Assembly: GCF_022374935.2 (NCBI RefSeq)
Contig: NZ_CP092430.2
Span: forward strand, 1,550,001-1,614,000
Direction of reading: 5' to 3'
DNA length: 64,000 nt
Source of the DNA: Mycolicibacter virginiensis
GTDB lineage: Bacteria; Actinomycetota; Actinomycetes; Mycobacteriales; Mycobacteriaceae
Shown here one piece after another: positions 36,342-44,993 of the stretch. Under the pieces are notes generated by a model, which was not told the origin of the DNA, did no database searches, and saw nothing but the letters and a program-made list of their open reading frames with translations. The position numbers were made by a program, and so were the translations under genes. How positions within the stretch are numbered: the stretch's first letter is position 1; each line of letters begins with the position of its first letter.

Positions 36342-37436
36342 ATGGGCCAGCTGCCAGGCATTACCGGTCCGCAGGTCGCCCTGGAGCCTGTGCAGCTGAT
36401 CGCGCCGGATGGGGCGCCTACCGCCGAGAATCGCTATAGCCGGGACCTGCCCGAAGAGACCCTCTGTTGGCTCTACGAGCTGATGGTGCTCACCCGTGAA
36501 CTCGACACCGAGCTGGTCAACCTGCAACGCCAGGGCGAGCTGGGGCTCTACGCGTCGTGCCGCGGCCAGGAGGCCGCCCAGGTCGGCGCCGCCGCGTGCC
36601 TGCGCAAATCCGACTGGCTGTTCCCGCAGTACCGCGAGCTGGGAGTCTTCGTCACCCGGGGCATCCCGCCGTGGCACCTCGCGGCCGCCTGGCGTGGAAC
36701 CTGGAACGGCGGCCTGGAGTTCACCGAGAAGAACTGCGCGCCGATCTCGATTCCGATCGGCACCCAGACGCTGCATGCGGTGGGCGCGGCGATGGCCGCC
36801 CAACGCCTGGCCGAGGATTCCGTCACCGTCGCCTTCACCGGCGACGGCGCCACCAGCGAGGGCGACGTACACGAGGCACTCAATTTCGCCGCTGTGTTCA
36901 CCGCCCCGTGTGTGTTCTACGTGCAGAACAACCAGTGGGCAATCTCGGTGCCGCTGCGCAAGCAGACCGCCGCCGTCTCGCTGGCGCACAAGGCAATCGG
37001 CTACGGCATGCCGGGCATCCGGGTGGACGGCAACGATCCGCTGGCCTGCTATGCGGTGACGGCCGAGGCCGCCGACCGGGCGCGACACGGTGGTGGGCCG
37101 AGCCTGATCGAGGCCGTCACTTACCGGCTCGGCCCGCACACCACCTCCGATGATCCGACCCGCTACCGCAGTGACGCCGAAGTTGACCAGTGGGCATCAC
37201 TGGACCCGATCCCGCGCTACCGCACCTATTTACGCAATATCGGCGTGTGGTCGCAGCGCCTAGAGGACCGGGTCGATGCTCGGGCCAAGCGCGTACGCAG
37301 CGAGCTGCGAGATGCCACGGTCGGGGCCGCCGATGCCGACATCGACGAAGTATTCACCTCCGTCTACGCCGACATCACCTCGGATCTGCAGCAGCAGCGT
37401 GCCGCGCTGCGCGCCGAATTGGGCAGGGGGCGCTGA
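36342..37436 (+). CDS. bkdA: Branched-chain ketoacid dehydrogenase E1 alpha subunit BkdA
   Basis: A 364-residue E1 alpha (Rv2497c/PdhA type). The thiamine diphosphate motif GDGATSEGDVHEALNFAAVF followed by VQNNQWAIS is complete (~residues 167-200). The phosphorylation-loop region is short, as in bacterial BCKDH. With BkdB and BkdC it would decarboxylate the 2-ketoacids of Leu, Ile and Val to branched acyl-CoAs. Despite the M. tuberculosis name pdhA, the link to leucine genes makes the branched-chain role more likely. ATG 36342 follows AAGGAGG. TGATG overlap with bkdB. Confidence 0.92.
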   Translation: MGQLPGITGPQVALEPVQLIAPDGAPTAENRYSRDLPEETLCWLYELMVLTRELDTELVNLQRQGELGLYASCRGQEAAQVGAAACLRKSDWLFPQYRELGVFVTRGIPPWHLAAAWRGTWNGGLEFTEKNCAPISIPIGTQTLHAVGAAMAAQRLAEDSVTVAFTGDGATSEGDVHEALNFAAVFTAPCVFYVQNNQWAISVPLRKQTAAVSLAHKAIGYGMPGIRVDGNDPLACYAVTAEAADRARHGGGPSLIEAVTYRLGPHTTSDDPTRYRSDAEVDQWASLDPIPRYRTYLRNIGVWSQRLEDRVDARAKRVRSELRDATVGAADADIDEVFTSVYADITSDLQQQRAALRAELGRGR

Positions 37437-38485
37437 TGACCCAGATCCTCGAACCACCTACCCGCGCGGCGACCCCTACCGCGGCGGCCGGCTCCAGCAC
37501 CCGCACCGAAGAGCTGACCATGGTGGCGGCGCTCAACCGGGCATTGCGCGATGCGATGGACACCGATCTCAAGGTCCTGGTGTTCGGCACCGACGTCGGC
37601 GTGCAGGGCGGGGTTTTCCGGGTGACCGATGGTCTGGCCGAAACCTTCGGTGAGCAACGCTGTTTCGACACACCGCTGGCGGAATCGGCGGTGATCGGCA
37701 TCGCCATCGGTTTGGCGATTCGCGGCTTCGTCCCGGTTCCGGAGATCCAGTTCGACGGATTCAGCTACCCGGCATTGGACCAGGTGGTCAGCCACCTGGC
37801 CAAGTACCGGACCCGGACTCGCGGCGCGGTGTCGATGCCGGTGACCGTGCGCATCCCGTCGTTCGGTGGAATCGGTGCGGCCGAGCATCATTCGGAATCC
37901 ACCGAAACCTATTGGGCGCACACCGCCGGACTGAAGGTGGTGGTGCCCGCCGATCCGTCGGACGCCTACTGGCTACTGCGCCACGCGATCGCCACTCCCG
38001 ACCCGGTGATGTTCCTTGAGCCCAAGCGGCGGTACTGGGCCCGCGGGCCCGTCGACACCGAACACCCGGCGCCGGGCATCGGGTGTGCTGCCGTTCGCCG
38101 GTCCGGTACCGACGTCACGGTGCTCACCTATGGCGGCGGGGTGGCCACCGCGCTGTCCGCGGCCGACATCGGCGCGCAACAGCACGGGTGGAGCCTGGAG
38201 GTGGTCGACCTGCGCTCGCTGGTACCACTCGACTTCGACACCGTCGCGGCGTCGGTGCGGCGCACCGGGCGATGCGTGGTGCTGCACGAGGGTCCGCGCA
38301 ACCTCGGCTACGGCGCCGAACTGGCTGCGCGCATCTCCGAGGAACTGTTCTACGAGTTGGAGGCACCGGTATTGCGCGCCAGCGGATTCGACACCCCGTA
38401 TCCACCGGCCCGGTTGGAACGCCTGTGGCTGCCCGGCCCCGATCGGTTGCTGGACTACGTGCAGCGCGTCCTAGAGGCGCCGTGA
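37436..38485 (+). CDS. bkdB: Branched-chain ketoacid dehydrogenase E1 beta subunit BkdB
   Basis: A 349-residue transketolase-type E1 beta. Conserved [39 protein letters not shown] and the C-terminal transketolase domain ([30 protein letters not shown]) are intact. The ATG lies inside the bkdA stop. A polar, Ala/Thr-rich N-terminal extension of ~25 residues is likely disordered. Equal to Rv2496c. Confidence 0.92.
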   Translation: MTQILEPPTRAATPTAAAGSSTRTEELTMVAALNRALRDAMDTDLKVLVFGTDVGVQGGVFRVTDGLAETFGEQRCFDTPLAESAVIGIAIGLAIRGFVPVPEIQFDGFSYPALDQVVSHLAKYRTRTRGAVSMPVTVRIPSFGGIGAAEHHSESTETYWAHTAGLKVVVPADPSDAYWLLRHAIATPDPVMFLEPKRRYWARGPVDTEHPAPGIGCAAVRRSGTDVTVLTYGGGVATALSAADIGAQQHGWSLEVVDLRSLVPLDFDTVAASVRRTGRCVVLHEGPRNLGYGAELAARISEELFYELEAPVLRASGFDTPYPPARLERLWLPGPDRLLDYVQRVLEAP

Positions 38486-39669
38486 GTACCGAGACAGTCC
38501 AGACCTTCACCGTCCCCGATCTCGGGGAGGGCCTTGAAGAGGTGACGGTGACCAGCTGGAACGTCGCCGTCGGTGATCAGATCGAACTCAACCAGGTGTT
38601 GTGCTCGGTGGAGACCGCCAAAGCCGAGGTGGAGATCCCCAGCCCGTATGCCGGCCGGGTGGTCGAGCTGGGCGGCGCGGTGGGAGACGTACTCGCGGTC
38701 GGGGCGCCCCTGGTACGTATCGACACCGGTACAACGGCCGAGCGCCCAGCCGCGCCCGCCGGGCGCGCCCCGGTGCTGGTCGGCTACGGCGCCGACGACA
38801 CCTTCGACACCAGCCGCCGCGCCTGCACGTCCACCAGCGGGCGGCCCAAGGCCAAGCCGGGTGCCCGCAAGCTCGCCGCCGAGTTGGGCGTCGACTTGAG
38901 CCGGGTGCCGCCCGGACCGAGCGGCGTGATCACCCCCGATGGTGTGCGAGCAGCCGCCGGCCAGGCGGCTCCCGACGGTGAACTTCGTCCGCCCAGCCCG
39001 GTGCAGGCGGCCATGGCCGAGCGGATGACACTGTCCCGCAGCAAGATCCCCGACGCGCACGCCAGCGTGCAGGTAGACGGCACCAACCTGCTGCAGCTGC
39101 GGGATCGGCTCGTCGAGACAGGCGGCGCGACGATCACCCCATTCGTGCTGATCCTGCGGCTGTTGGTCATCGCCCTGACTCGCCACCCGGTGCTCAACGC
39201 CACCTGGGTCGAAGCGCCGCAGGGCCCGATGATCCGCACCCACCACGGCGTGCATCTGGGTTTCGGGGTGGCCGCGCCCCGGGGCCTGCTGGTGCCGGTG
39301 GTGTTCGACGCGCACCGCAAAACCACTCGCGAACTCGCCGACACCGTGGCGCGGCTGATCGCCGAGGCCCGGGCCGGCACCCTCAAGCCGGCCGAGCTGC
39401 AGGGATCGACGTTCACGGTCTCCAACTTCGGGGCACTCGGCCTCGACGACGGGGTGCCGGTGATCAATTACCCGGAGGCGGCCATCCTGGGGATCGGTTC
39501 GCTCAAACCACGGCCGGTGGCGGTGGACGACACCGTCGTCGTGCGTCCACAGCTGACCCTGACGTGCGCATTCGACCACCGCGTCGCCGACGGCGCGCAG
39601 ATCGCCGAATTCCTGTGTGCGCTTCGCGATCTGATTGAAGAACCCGAGATCGCGCTACTGGATCTGTAG
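38482..39669 (+). CDS. bkdC: Branched-chain ketoacid dehydrogenase E2 (lipoyl acyltransferase) BkdC
   Basis: A 395-residue E2. Lipoyl domain residues 6-80 with the lipoylated K47 in [10 protein letters not shown]; then a Pro/Ala linker, a peripheral-subunit-binding domain (~residues 125-160, [18 protein letters not shown]) and the catalytic domain with active-site DHRVADG near the end. One lipoyl domain, as in the Rv2495c BkdC protein. The E3 partner (Lpd) is not in the window, as expected. GTG start overlaps the bkdB stop. Confidence 0.93.
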   Translation: MSTETVQTFTVPDLGEGLEEVTVTSWNVAVGDQIELNQVLCSVETAKAEVEIPSPYAGRVVELGGAVGDVLAVGAPLVRIDTGTTAERPAAPAGRAPVLVGYGADDTFDTSRRACTSTSGRPKAKPGARKLAAELGVDLSRVPPGPSGVITPDGVRAAAGQAAPDGELRPPSPVQAAMAERMTLSRSKIPDAHASVQVDGTNLLQLRDRLVETGGATITPFVLILRLLVIALTRHPVLNATWVEAPQGPMIRTHHGVHLGFGVAAPRGLLVPVVFDAHRKTTRELADTVARLIAEARAGTLKPAELQGSTFTVSNFGALGLDDGVPVINYPEAAILGIGSLKPRPVAVDDTVVVRPQLTLTCAFDHRVADGAQIAEFLCALRDLIEEPEIALLDL

Positions 39670-39679
39670 TCGGGCGCGG

Positions 39680-40438
39680 TTATTTGCGTTGTGCTGCGGC
39701 CAGTCGTGCGGCGAAATCCGGAGACTCGACGGTGGCGGCCTGCGGACCCAGTTCGGTCTGCTTGGCGAACTCGTGTTGGTCGCCCTCAAGCGCACCGGGA
39801 CTGGCGGTGACGCGCATCGTCGCCTTGGTCGCCAAAACCACCTGCCGAGGCGCCGACGCGGGTCCGGCGGCCAGGTTCATTGCCGCGGTGACCGGGTCGT
39901 CGTCGACCTGCAGCGCCAAGCCGTGCCGCACCGCGGCCTCGGCGTCGAAACGCATGCCGAACAACAGGGCGGCCCGGGCCACCTGAGGACCGACCGCCCG
40001 GTGCAGCATCCAGGTGGCACCGCCGCCGGGGTGCAGACCCAACTGCTGGAAGCGGGCGTCGAACAGCGCCGCCGGACCGGCGATACGCACGTCGGCGGCC
40101 AGCGCCAGGTTCAGGCCCGCTCCCACCGCGGCACCGTTGACCGCGGCGATCGTGGGCAACGTGCACTGCGCGATCGCCATGAAACCGTCGTAGAGCGCCA
40201 ACAGTCCGTCCTCTGTCGCCGCACCGAGGGCCGACAGGTCGGCGCCGGCGCAGAACGCCCGGCCCGCGCCGGTGACTACCACCGCGTGCACCCCGGGGTC
40301 GGCTTCGGCCCGCTCCACGGCGGCCCGCAGCTGCACCGACATCGTGCCGGTGACGGCGTTACGTCGGTCCGGATCGTTGACGGTGATCAGCGCTACGCGG
40401 TCGGTGACGCTGTATAAGACGAGATCGGGACGTGTCAT
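39680..40438 (-). CDS. Enoyl-CoA hydratase/isomerase family protein
   Basis: A 252-residue crotonase. Residues [17 protein letters not shown] (~57-73) form the first half of the oxyanion hole and the [22 protein letters not shown] loop (~98-119) the second. Catalytic glutamates are not both obvious: the G-G-x-x-x-L region near residue 137 reads [10 protein letters not shown], so activity on ordinary enoyl-CoA is not certain. Probably an echA14-like gene given the position next to the bkd genes. Its stop lies 10 bases from the bkdC stop, on the other strand. Confidence 0.82.
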   Translation of the reverse strand: MTRPDLVLYSVTDRVALITVNDPDRRNAVTGTMSVQLRAAVERAEADPGVHAVVVTGAGRAFCAGADLSALGAATEDGLLALYDGFMAIAQCTLPTIAAVNGAAVGAGLNLALAADVRIAGPAALFDARFQQLGLHPGGGATWMLHRAVGPQVARAALLFGMRFDAEAAVRHGLALQVDDDPVTAAMNLAAGPASAPRQVVLATKATMRVTASPGALEGDQHEFAKQTELGPQAATVESPDFAARLAAAQRK

Positions 40439-40469
40439 AGCGCGATGACGCTACCGCGGTGGGGAGCGA

Positions 40470-40559
40470 TCAGCCGATCCAGGTGACGACCCCTGCGGTC
40501 ACCCCCACCATCGCGATCATGAACATGGTGAAGAAGATGAGCGCCCGTTCGTGGCTCAT
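40470..40559 (-). CDS. 29-residue single-helix membrane peptide
   Basis: A minus-strand frame of 29 codons: ATG at 40559, preceded by AAAGG 7 bases upstream, and TGA at 40472-40470. The peptide starts MSHERALIFFTMFMIAMVGV and then TAGVVTWIG, that is, a short charged N-terminus followed by one membrane helix. Such small helices often are subunits of respiratory enzymes or transporters (CydX-like). I do not recognise it. It lies between the enoyl-CoA hydratase gene and the HNH gene, all on the same strand. Confidence 0.55.
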   Translation of the reverse strand: MSHERALIFFTMFMIAMVGVTAGVVTWIG

Positions 40560-40755
40560 GGATCTGCCTTTCGCGATTTGCCCGGTCTCCTTGTCGTTCC
40601 GCGCGACGCGATGTCATGCGAACCGGGCTTGTGGCGTTCCGCCGCGGCCGACGCGCCGCTGTTCGGCGGCGTTCGATGCGTTGACGGATCGTCCTTGGTT
40701 GATCGTTGACGCTCCAGAGTAGTGGCTGGCCCGGCTGCTTGCCGAATCGCCGGTG

Positions 40756-41130
40756 CTAATCGCTGTGCTGCAGGGCCCGCAAGATGGTCGCGTGGCGTAG
40801 CAGGAACGTGCGTTCGTCAAGTTTCTTGCGGCGAAGCCACTCGGTGACCTCGCGGTTGTGTTTGCTTGCGTTGCAGGCGGCGCAGGCGGGGACCACGTTT
40901 TCGAGGGTGTAGCGGCCGCCACGAGAGATCGGAACAATGCAGTCGCGCTGTAATGCCGTGCTCGTCATCTGGCAGTATGCGCAGCTGCCCCACGCGTCGA
41001 GGATGCTGTCCCATTCGGTGGCGGTGAGGTCATTGTCGACACGAGCGAGCCGCCGTCGTCGTCGCGTCGCGTAACGCGCGCGAGCCGCCCCCGAGGTTTT
41101 AGCTGACGGAAACCTGCGTCGAGGCGGCAT
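40756..41130 (-). CDS. HNH endonuclease-like protein
   Basis: A 124-residue protein from ATG 41130. After a basic region (PPRRRFPS...RYATRRRRRLARV) comes the HNH core, with Cys pairs CAYC and CAAC and the sequence VPISRGGRYTLENVVPACAACNASKHNREV, giving zinc fingers and the beta-beta-alpha metal nuclease motif (the H of the usual DH is replaced by V-P, which is odd). Stand-alone HNH proteins of this size are common in actinobacteria and phage and may act in DNA repair or mobile-element transfer. A start at 41199 would add 23 residues with no clear ribosome site. Confidence 0.7.
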   Translation of the reverse strand: MPPRRRFPSAKTSGAARARYATRRRRRLARVDNDLTATEWDSILDAWGSCAYCQMTSTALQRDCIVPISRGGRYTLENVVPACAACNASKHNREVTEWLRRKKLDERTFLLRHATILRALQHSD

Positions 41131-41187
41131 CCGGTAACGGTAGCCGGGTCGATCGCCTCTATTTGAGCTCGTCGAGCCGGCCGGCGC

Positions 41188-41277
41188 GTCAAGGATCAAC
41201 CGAAGCCGCTGTCAAGCATCACCCGAAACACCGTCAAGCAACACCCGACACCGAAACGTCAAGCATCACCCGAAGCC
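41188..41277. repeat. Short tandem repeat, four units of 20-25 bp
   Basis: Four units beginning GTCAAG, at 41188, 41211, 41233 and 41258, each close to GTCAAGCATCACCCGAA plus a variable tail. They stand between the HNH gene and tRNA-Arg. No coding role is visible. It may be a VNTR. Confidence 0.6.
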
Positions 41278-41292
41278 ATACACCGGCTGTTG

Positions 41293-41366
41293 CGCCCCCG
41301 GCAGGACTCGAACCTGCGACCACAAGATTAGAAGTCATGTGCTCTATCCACCTGAGCTACGGAGGC
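41293..41366 (-). tRNA. tRNA-Arg (anticodon TCT)
   Basis: Minus-strand cloverleaf: acceptor GCCTCCG paired with CGGGGGC, D arm with TAGCTCAGGTGGATAGAGC, anticodon arm GACTTCTAATC giving anticodon TCT, T arm GCAGGTTCGAGTCCTGC. Discriminator G; CCA not encoded. Confidence 0.96.
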
Positions 41367-41441
41367 AATGCGGGTCCAGTTTATCCGCTGGTAGAGGTAG
41401 ATCCGCTCCGACCGAGTAAAGCAGCTACCCGGATTCATGTG

Positions 41442-41726
41442 GCGGTTCCAGCTTCGGCTCTCCTGCGTTGAGCCTCGCTAAACCGCGGGGCTGATGCGGC
41501 GGTTCCAGCTTCGGCTCTCCTTCGTCGAACCTCGCTAAACCGCGGGGCTGATGTGGCGGTTCCAGCTTCGGCTCTCCTTCGTCGAACCTCGCTAAACCGC
41601 CGGGCTGATGTGGCGGTTCCAGCTTCGGCTCTCCTTCGTCGAACCTCGCTAAACCGCCGGGCTGATGCGGCGGTTCCAGCTTCGGCTCTCCTTCGTCGAA
41701 CCTCGCTAAACCGCCGGTTTCCAATT
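41442..41726. repeat. 57-bp minisatellite, five copies
   Basis: Five copies of a 57-base unit start at 41442, 41499, 41556, 41613 and 41670; the last ends partway. Each begins GCGGTTCCAGCTTCGGCTCTCC and closes with CGCTAAACCGC, so GCGGTT and AACCGC at the two ends make short inverted repeats. Copies differ at only a few bases except the first, which has more changes. The unit is a multiple of three, and the minus strand reads LARFDEGEPKLEPPHQP(R/G)G in each, but no start or product is supported. Similar in size to mycobacterial MIRU loci. The 187 bases to the next gene show nothing else. Confidence 0.85.
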
Positions 41727-41913
41727 CAACCGGCCAACACGGTATTTCGATTTGTGGGCAGGCATTCGATCTGGGCCAATCGACACCTGTCGCCGGGGGC
41801 AAGCGATTAGCGTTGAATGGTGCTCGTGACGTCTGTGAATCAGGAGTGGTCTGTGGTGACAGCCTCGGTGCGCCGAGCAGGTCGCGGCATTGCTGCAGCG
41901 TGGGGAGCTCGGC

Positions 41914-43362
41914 GTGGGTGACCTCGTGGACGCCGACGGCTTGCCCACCGAGCTCGGTGCTCTCGACTACCTGTTGCACCGCGGGGAGGCCAATCCGCGT
42001 ACCCGCTCGGGGATCATGGGCCTGGAGCTGCTCGACACCACCCCGGACTGGGACCGGTTCCGGAGTCTGTTCGAGAACGTCTCGCGGAAAGTGCTGCGGT
42101 TGCGCCAGAAGGTAGTGGTGCCCACGCTGCCGACGGCTGCGCCGCGGTGGGTGGTAGACCCCGACTTCAACCTCGATTTCCATGTCCGGCGGGTCCGGGT
42201 GCCCGAGCCCGGCGGCCTGCGTGAGGTGCTCGATCTGGCCGAGGTGGCCCTGCAATCACCGATGGACATCCAGCGCCCGCTGTGGTCGGCGACCCTGGTG
42301 GAAGGGCTGGCCGAGGGCCGCGCCGCCACCTTGATGCATCTGAGCCACGCGGTCACCGACGGCGTCGGCGGTGCTGCGATGTTCGGCCGGATCTATGACC
42401 TGGAGCGCGATCCACCGGCGCGGTCGATGCCGCCGCAACCGGTACCGCAGGACTTGTCGGCAGGCGACCTGATGCGCGACGGCATCAACCACCTGCCGAT
42501 CGCGATGCTCGGCGGCACCCGCGATGTGGTGTTGGGGGCGCTGTCGATGGCGGCCCGCACCGTGCGCGACCCGCTGTCGGCGGTGACCGGCGCCATCACC
42601 TACGCCCGGTCGGGTGCGCGGGTGATGAGTCAGGCCGCCGAACCCTCGCCACTGCTGCGCCGGCGCAGCCTGGCCAGCCGGACCCAGGCGATCGACGTGC
42701 GGCTGTCGGATCTGCATCGGGCCGCCAAGGCCGGCGGTGGATCCATCAACGACGCCTACCTGGCTGCCGTGTCCGGCGCGCTGGGGCGCTACCACCGGGC
42801 GCTGGGGGTACCGATCGCGACACTGCCGATGGCGATCCCGGTGAACCTGCGCGCCGACGCCGATCCCGCCGGCGGCAACCGGTTCACCGGGGTGAACCTA
42901 GCGGCCCCGGTCGGAGTCGCCGACCCGGTAGAGCGGATCAAGCGGATTCGGTCTCAGATGACCCAGCGCCGGGACGAGCCGGCGATGGATGTGCTCGGCT
43001 CCATCGCGCCGCTGCTGAGCGTCTTTCCGTCGCCGGTTCTGGAGAAGATGACCGAGTCGGTGGTCAGTGCTGACGTGCAGGCCAGCAATGTGGCGTTCTA
43101 TCCCGGAGAAACCTACATCGCGGGCGCGAAGGTGCTGCGGCACTACGGAATCGGCCCGTTGCCGGGCGTCGCAATGATGGTGGTGCTGATCTCGCGGGGC
43201 GGTGAGTGCACTATCACGGTCCGCTACGACCGCGCAGCCGTCCGCGACGAGAGGCTGTTCACCACATGCCTGGTGGAGGGCTTCGACGAAGTGTTGGCGC
43301 TCGCCGGGGATCCCGCGCCGCGTTGCGTGCCGGCCTCCTTCACCGCCGGTGGCGAGTCATGA
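41914..43362 (+). CDS. Wax ester synthase/diacylglycerol acyltransferase (WS/DGAT), Rv2484c type
   Basis: A 482-residue acyl-CoA:alcohol/diacylglycerol acyltransferase. Active-site H145 and D149 are in SHAVTDG; the first His of the usual HHxxxDG is Ser here, as in many mycobacterial homologues. DFNLDFHVRRV, PLWTATLVEG-like PLWSATLVEG and the C-terminal NVP-like SNVAFYPGETYIAGAKVL pattern are all present. Start GTG 41914 matches the Rv2484c N-terminus and has GGGGAG 6 bases before it. Its stop overlaps the plsC-like start (ATGA), so the three lipid genes form an operon. Confidence 0.88.
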   Translation: MGDLVDADGLPTELGALDYLLHRGEANPRTRSGIMGLELLDTTPDWDRFRSLFENVSRKVLRLRQKVVVPTLPTAAPRWVVDPDFNLDFHVRRVRVPEPGGLREVLDLAEVALQSPMDIQRPLWSATLVEGLAEGRAATLMHLSHAVTDGVGGAAMFGRIYDLERDPPARSMPPQPVPQDLSAGDLMRDGINHLPIAMLGGTRDVVLGALSMAARTVRDPLSAVTGAITYARSGARVMSQAAEPSPLLRRRSLASRTQAIDVRLSDLHRAAKAGGGSINDAYLAAVSGALGRYHRALGVPIATLPMAIPVNLRADADPAGGNRFTGVNLAAPVGVADPVERIKRIRSQMTQRRDEPAMDVLGSIAPLLSVFPSPVLEKMTESVVSADVQASNVAFYPGETYIAGAKVLRHYGIGPLPGVAMMVVLISRGGECTITVRYDRAAVRDERLFTTCLVEGFDEVLALAGDPAPRCVPASFTAGGES

Positions 43363-44993
43363 CCGACGACGAAAAGTCTCGGCCGCCGCGCGACATGCGG
43401 CTGCCCGGATCGGTGGCCGAGATCGCGGCGAGCCCGCCCGGTCCCAAGATCGGCGCGTTCTTCGATCTCGACGGCACCCTGGTGGCCGGCTTCACCGCCG
43501 TGATTCTCACCCGGGAGCGGTTCCGCAGCCGCGACATGGGGCTGGGGGAGCTGTTCGGGATGATCCAGGCCGGGCTCAACCATCAGCTCGGCCGCATCGA
43601 GTTCGAGGAGCTCATCAACACCGCGTCCTCGGCACTGCGTGGCCGTTCCATCAGTGATCTCGACGAGATCGGTGAGCGGCTGTTCGTCCAGAAGATCGCC
43701 AAACGCATCTACCCCGAAATGCGCGAAGTGGTGCGGGCCCACCAGGCGCGCGGGCACACCGTGGTGCTGAGCTCTTCGGCGCTGACCATCCAAGTCGAGC
43801 CGGTGGCCCGTTTCCTGGGCATCACCAACACCCTCACCAATGCCTTCGTCACCGACGAGGACGGTGTGCTCACCGGCGAGGTAGTCGAACCGATCCTGTG
43901 GGGGCCGGGCAAGGCCGCCGCGGTGCAGAAATTCGCCGCCGAACACGACATCGACCTGCAGGACAGCTACTTCTACGCCGACGGGGACGAGGACGTCGCG
44001 CTGATGCATCTGGTGGGCAATCCGCGACCGACGAACCCCGAGGGCAAGATGGCCTCGGTCGCCCGCAAGCGCGGCTGGCCGATCCTGCAGTTCAGCAGCC
44101 GCGGCAGCGGGGTCGTCGGCCAACTGCGGAACCTGGCCGGCCTCAGCTCGATCGTCCCGGTGGGCGCCGGCGCGATCGGACTGGGCCTGCTGAGCGGCAG
44201 CCGGCGCCGAGGCGTCAACTTCTTCACCGCACTGTTCCCGCAGGTGCTGTTGGGCCTCAATGGCGTGCGGCTCAACGTGATCGGCAAAGAGAACCTCACC
44301 GCAACCCGGCCGGCGGTGTTCATCTTCAACCACCGCAATCAGGTCGACCCGGTGATCACCGCCTCGCTCGTGCGTGACAACTGGATCAGCGTCGGCAAAC
44401 GCGAACTGGAGAGAGACCCGATCGCCGGTCCGCTGGGAAAGCTGACCGAGATGGTGTTCATCGACCGGGACGACGCGGCAGCGGCCGTGGAGTCTCTACA
44501 ACAGGTCGAAGAACGCGCCAAGCGCGGTTTGTCGGTGGTGATCGCGCCCGAAGGGACCCGGGTGGACACCACCGGGGTGGGCCCGTTCAAGAAGGGTCCG
44601 TTCCGGCTCGCAATGGCGGCCGGCATACCGATCGTGCCGGTGATCATCCGCAACGCCGAGGTGGTCGCCGCCCGGGACTCGATGAGCGCTCACCCGGGCA
44701 CCGTCGACGTCGCGGTGTTCCCGGCGATTTCGGTCGAGGACTGGACGGTCGACACGCTGCCCGAGCGGATCGCGGAGGTCCGCCAGCTGTACCTGGACAC
44801 CCTGGCCGACTGGCCGGTCGACGAGTTGCCGGCCTTCTCGCCCAAGCCCGCGGCCAAGAAGGCGCCGGCCAAGAAGGCCCCCGCCAAGAAGGCCCCGGCC
44901 AAAAAGATTGCCGCCAAAAAGGCGCCGGCCAAGAAGGCCGTCGCCAAGAATGCCCCGGCCAAGAAGCCGCCGGCCCCGAAGGGGGAGCAGTGA
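43359..44993 (+). CDS. plsC: Bifunctional HAD phosphatase/1-acylglycerol-3-phosphate acyltransferase PlsC
   Basis: A 544-residue fusion (Rv2483c type). Residues 30-235 are a SerB-like HAD phosphatase with the DxDGT motif D36-L-D38-G-T. Residues ~300-490 are a PlsC acyltransferase with NHRNQVDP (His-x4-Asp, near residue 325) and EGTR. After residue ~497 comes a Lys/Ala/Pro tail made of six AKKAP-like repeats ending in PKGEQ. It would add the second acyl chain of phosphatidic acid; the HAD half could act on phosphatidate or a related ester. ATG overlaps the previous stop; GTG of plsB2 overlaps its own stop. Confidence 0.9.
   Translation: MTDDEKSRPPRDMRLPGSVAEIAASPPGPKIGAFFDLDGTLVAGFTAVILTRERFRSRDMGLGELFGMIQAGLNHQLGRIEFEELINTASSALRGRSISDLDEIGERLFVQKIAKRIYPEMREVVRAHQARGHTVVLSSSALTIQVEPVARFLGITNTLTNAFVTDEDGVLTGEVVEPILWGPGKAAAVQKFAAEHDIDLQDSYFYADGDEDVALMHLVGNPRPTNPEGKMASVARKRGWPILQFSSRGSGVVGQLRNLAGLSSIVPVGAGAIGLGLLSGSRRRGVNFFTALFPQVLLGLNGVRLNVIGKENLTATRPAVFIFNHRNQVDPVITASLVRDNWISVGKRELERDPIAGPLGKLTEMVFIDRDDAAAAVESLQQVEERAKRGLSVVIAPEGTRVDTTGVGPFKKGPFRLAMAAGIPIVPVIIRNAEVVAARDSMSAHPGTVDVAVFPAISVEDWTVDTLPERIAEVRQLYLDTLADWPVDELPAFSPKPAAKKAPAKKAPAKKAPAKKIAAKKAPAKKAVAKNAPAKKPPAPKGEQ

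Noticed and set aside
41442..41726. CRISPR array
   Set aside because: The 57-bp units are directly adjacent with no unique spacers and no cas genes nearby.
41425..42255. Minus-strand frame of 276 codons containing the 57-bp repeats as a 19-residue repeat protein
   Set aside because: Its first half is the mirror of the WS/DGAT gene. The repeat part alone lacks a good start and ribosome site, so I list the array as DNA repeat and only flag the coding chance.
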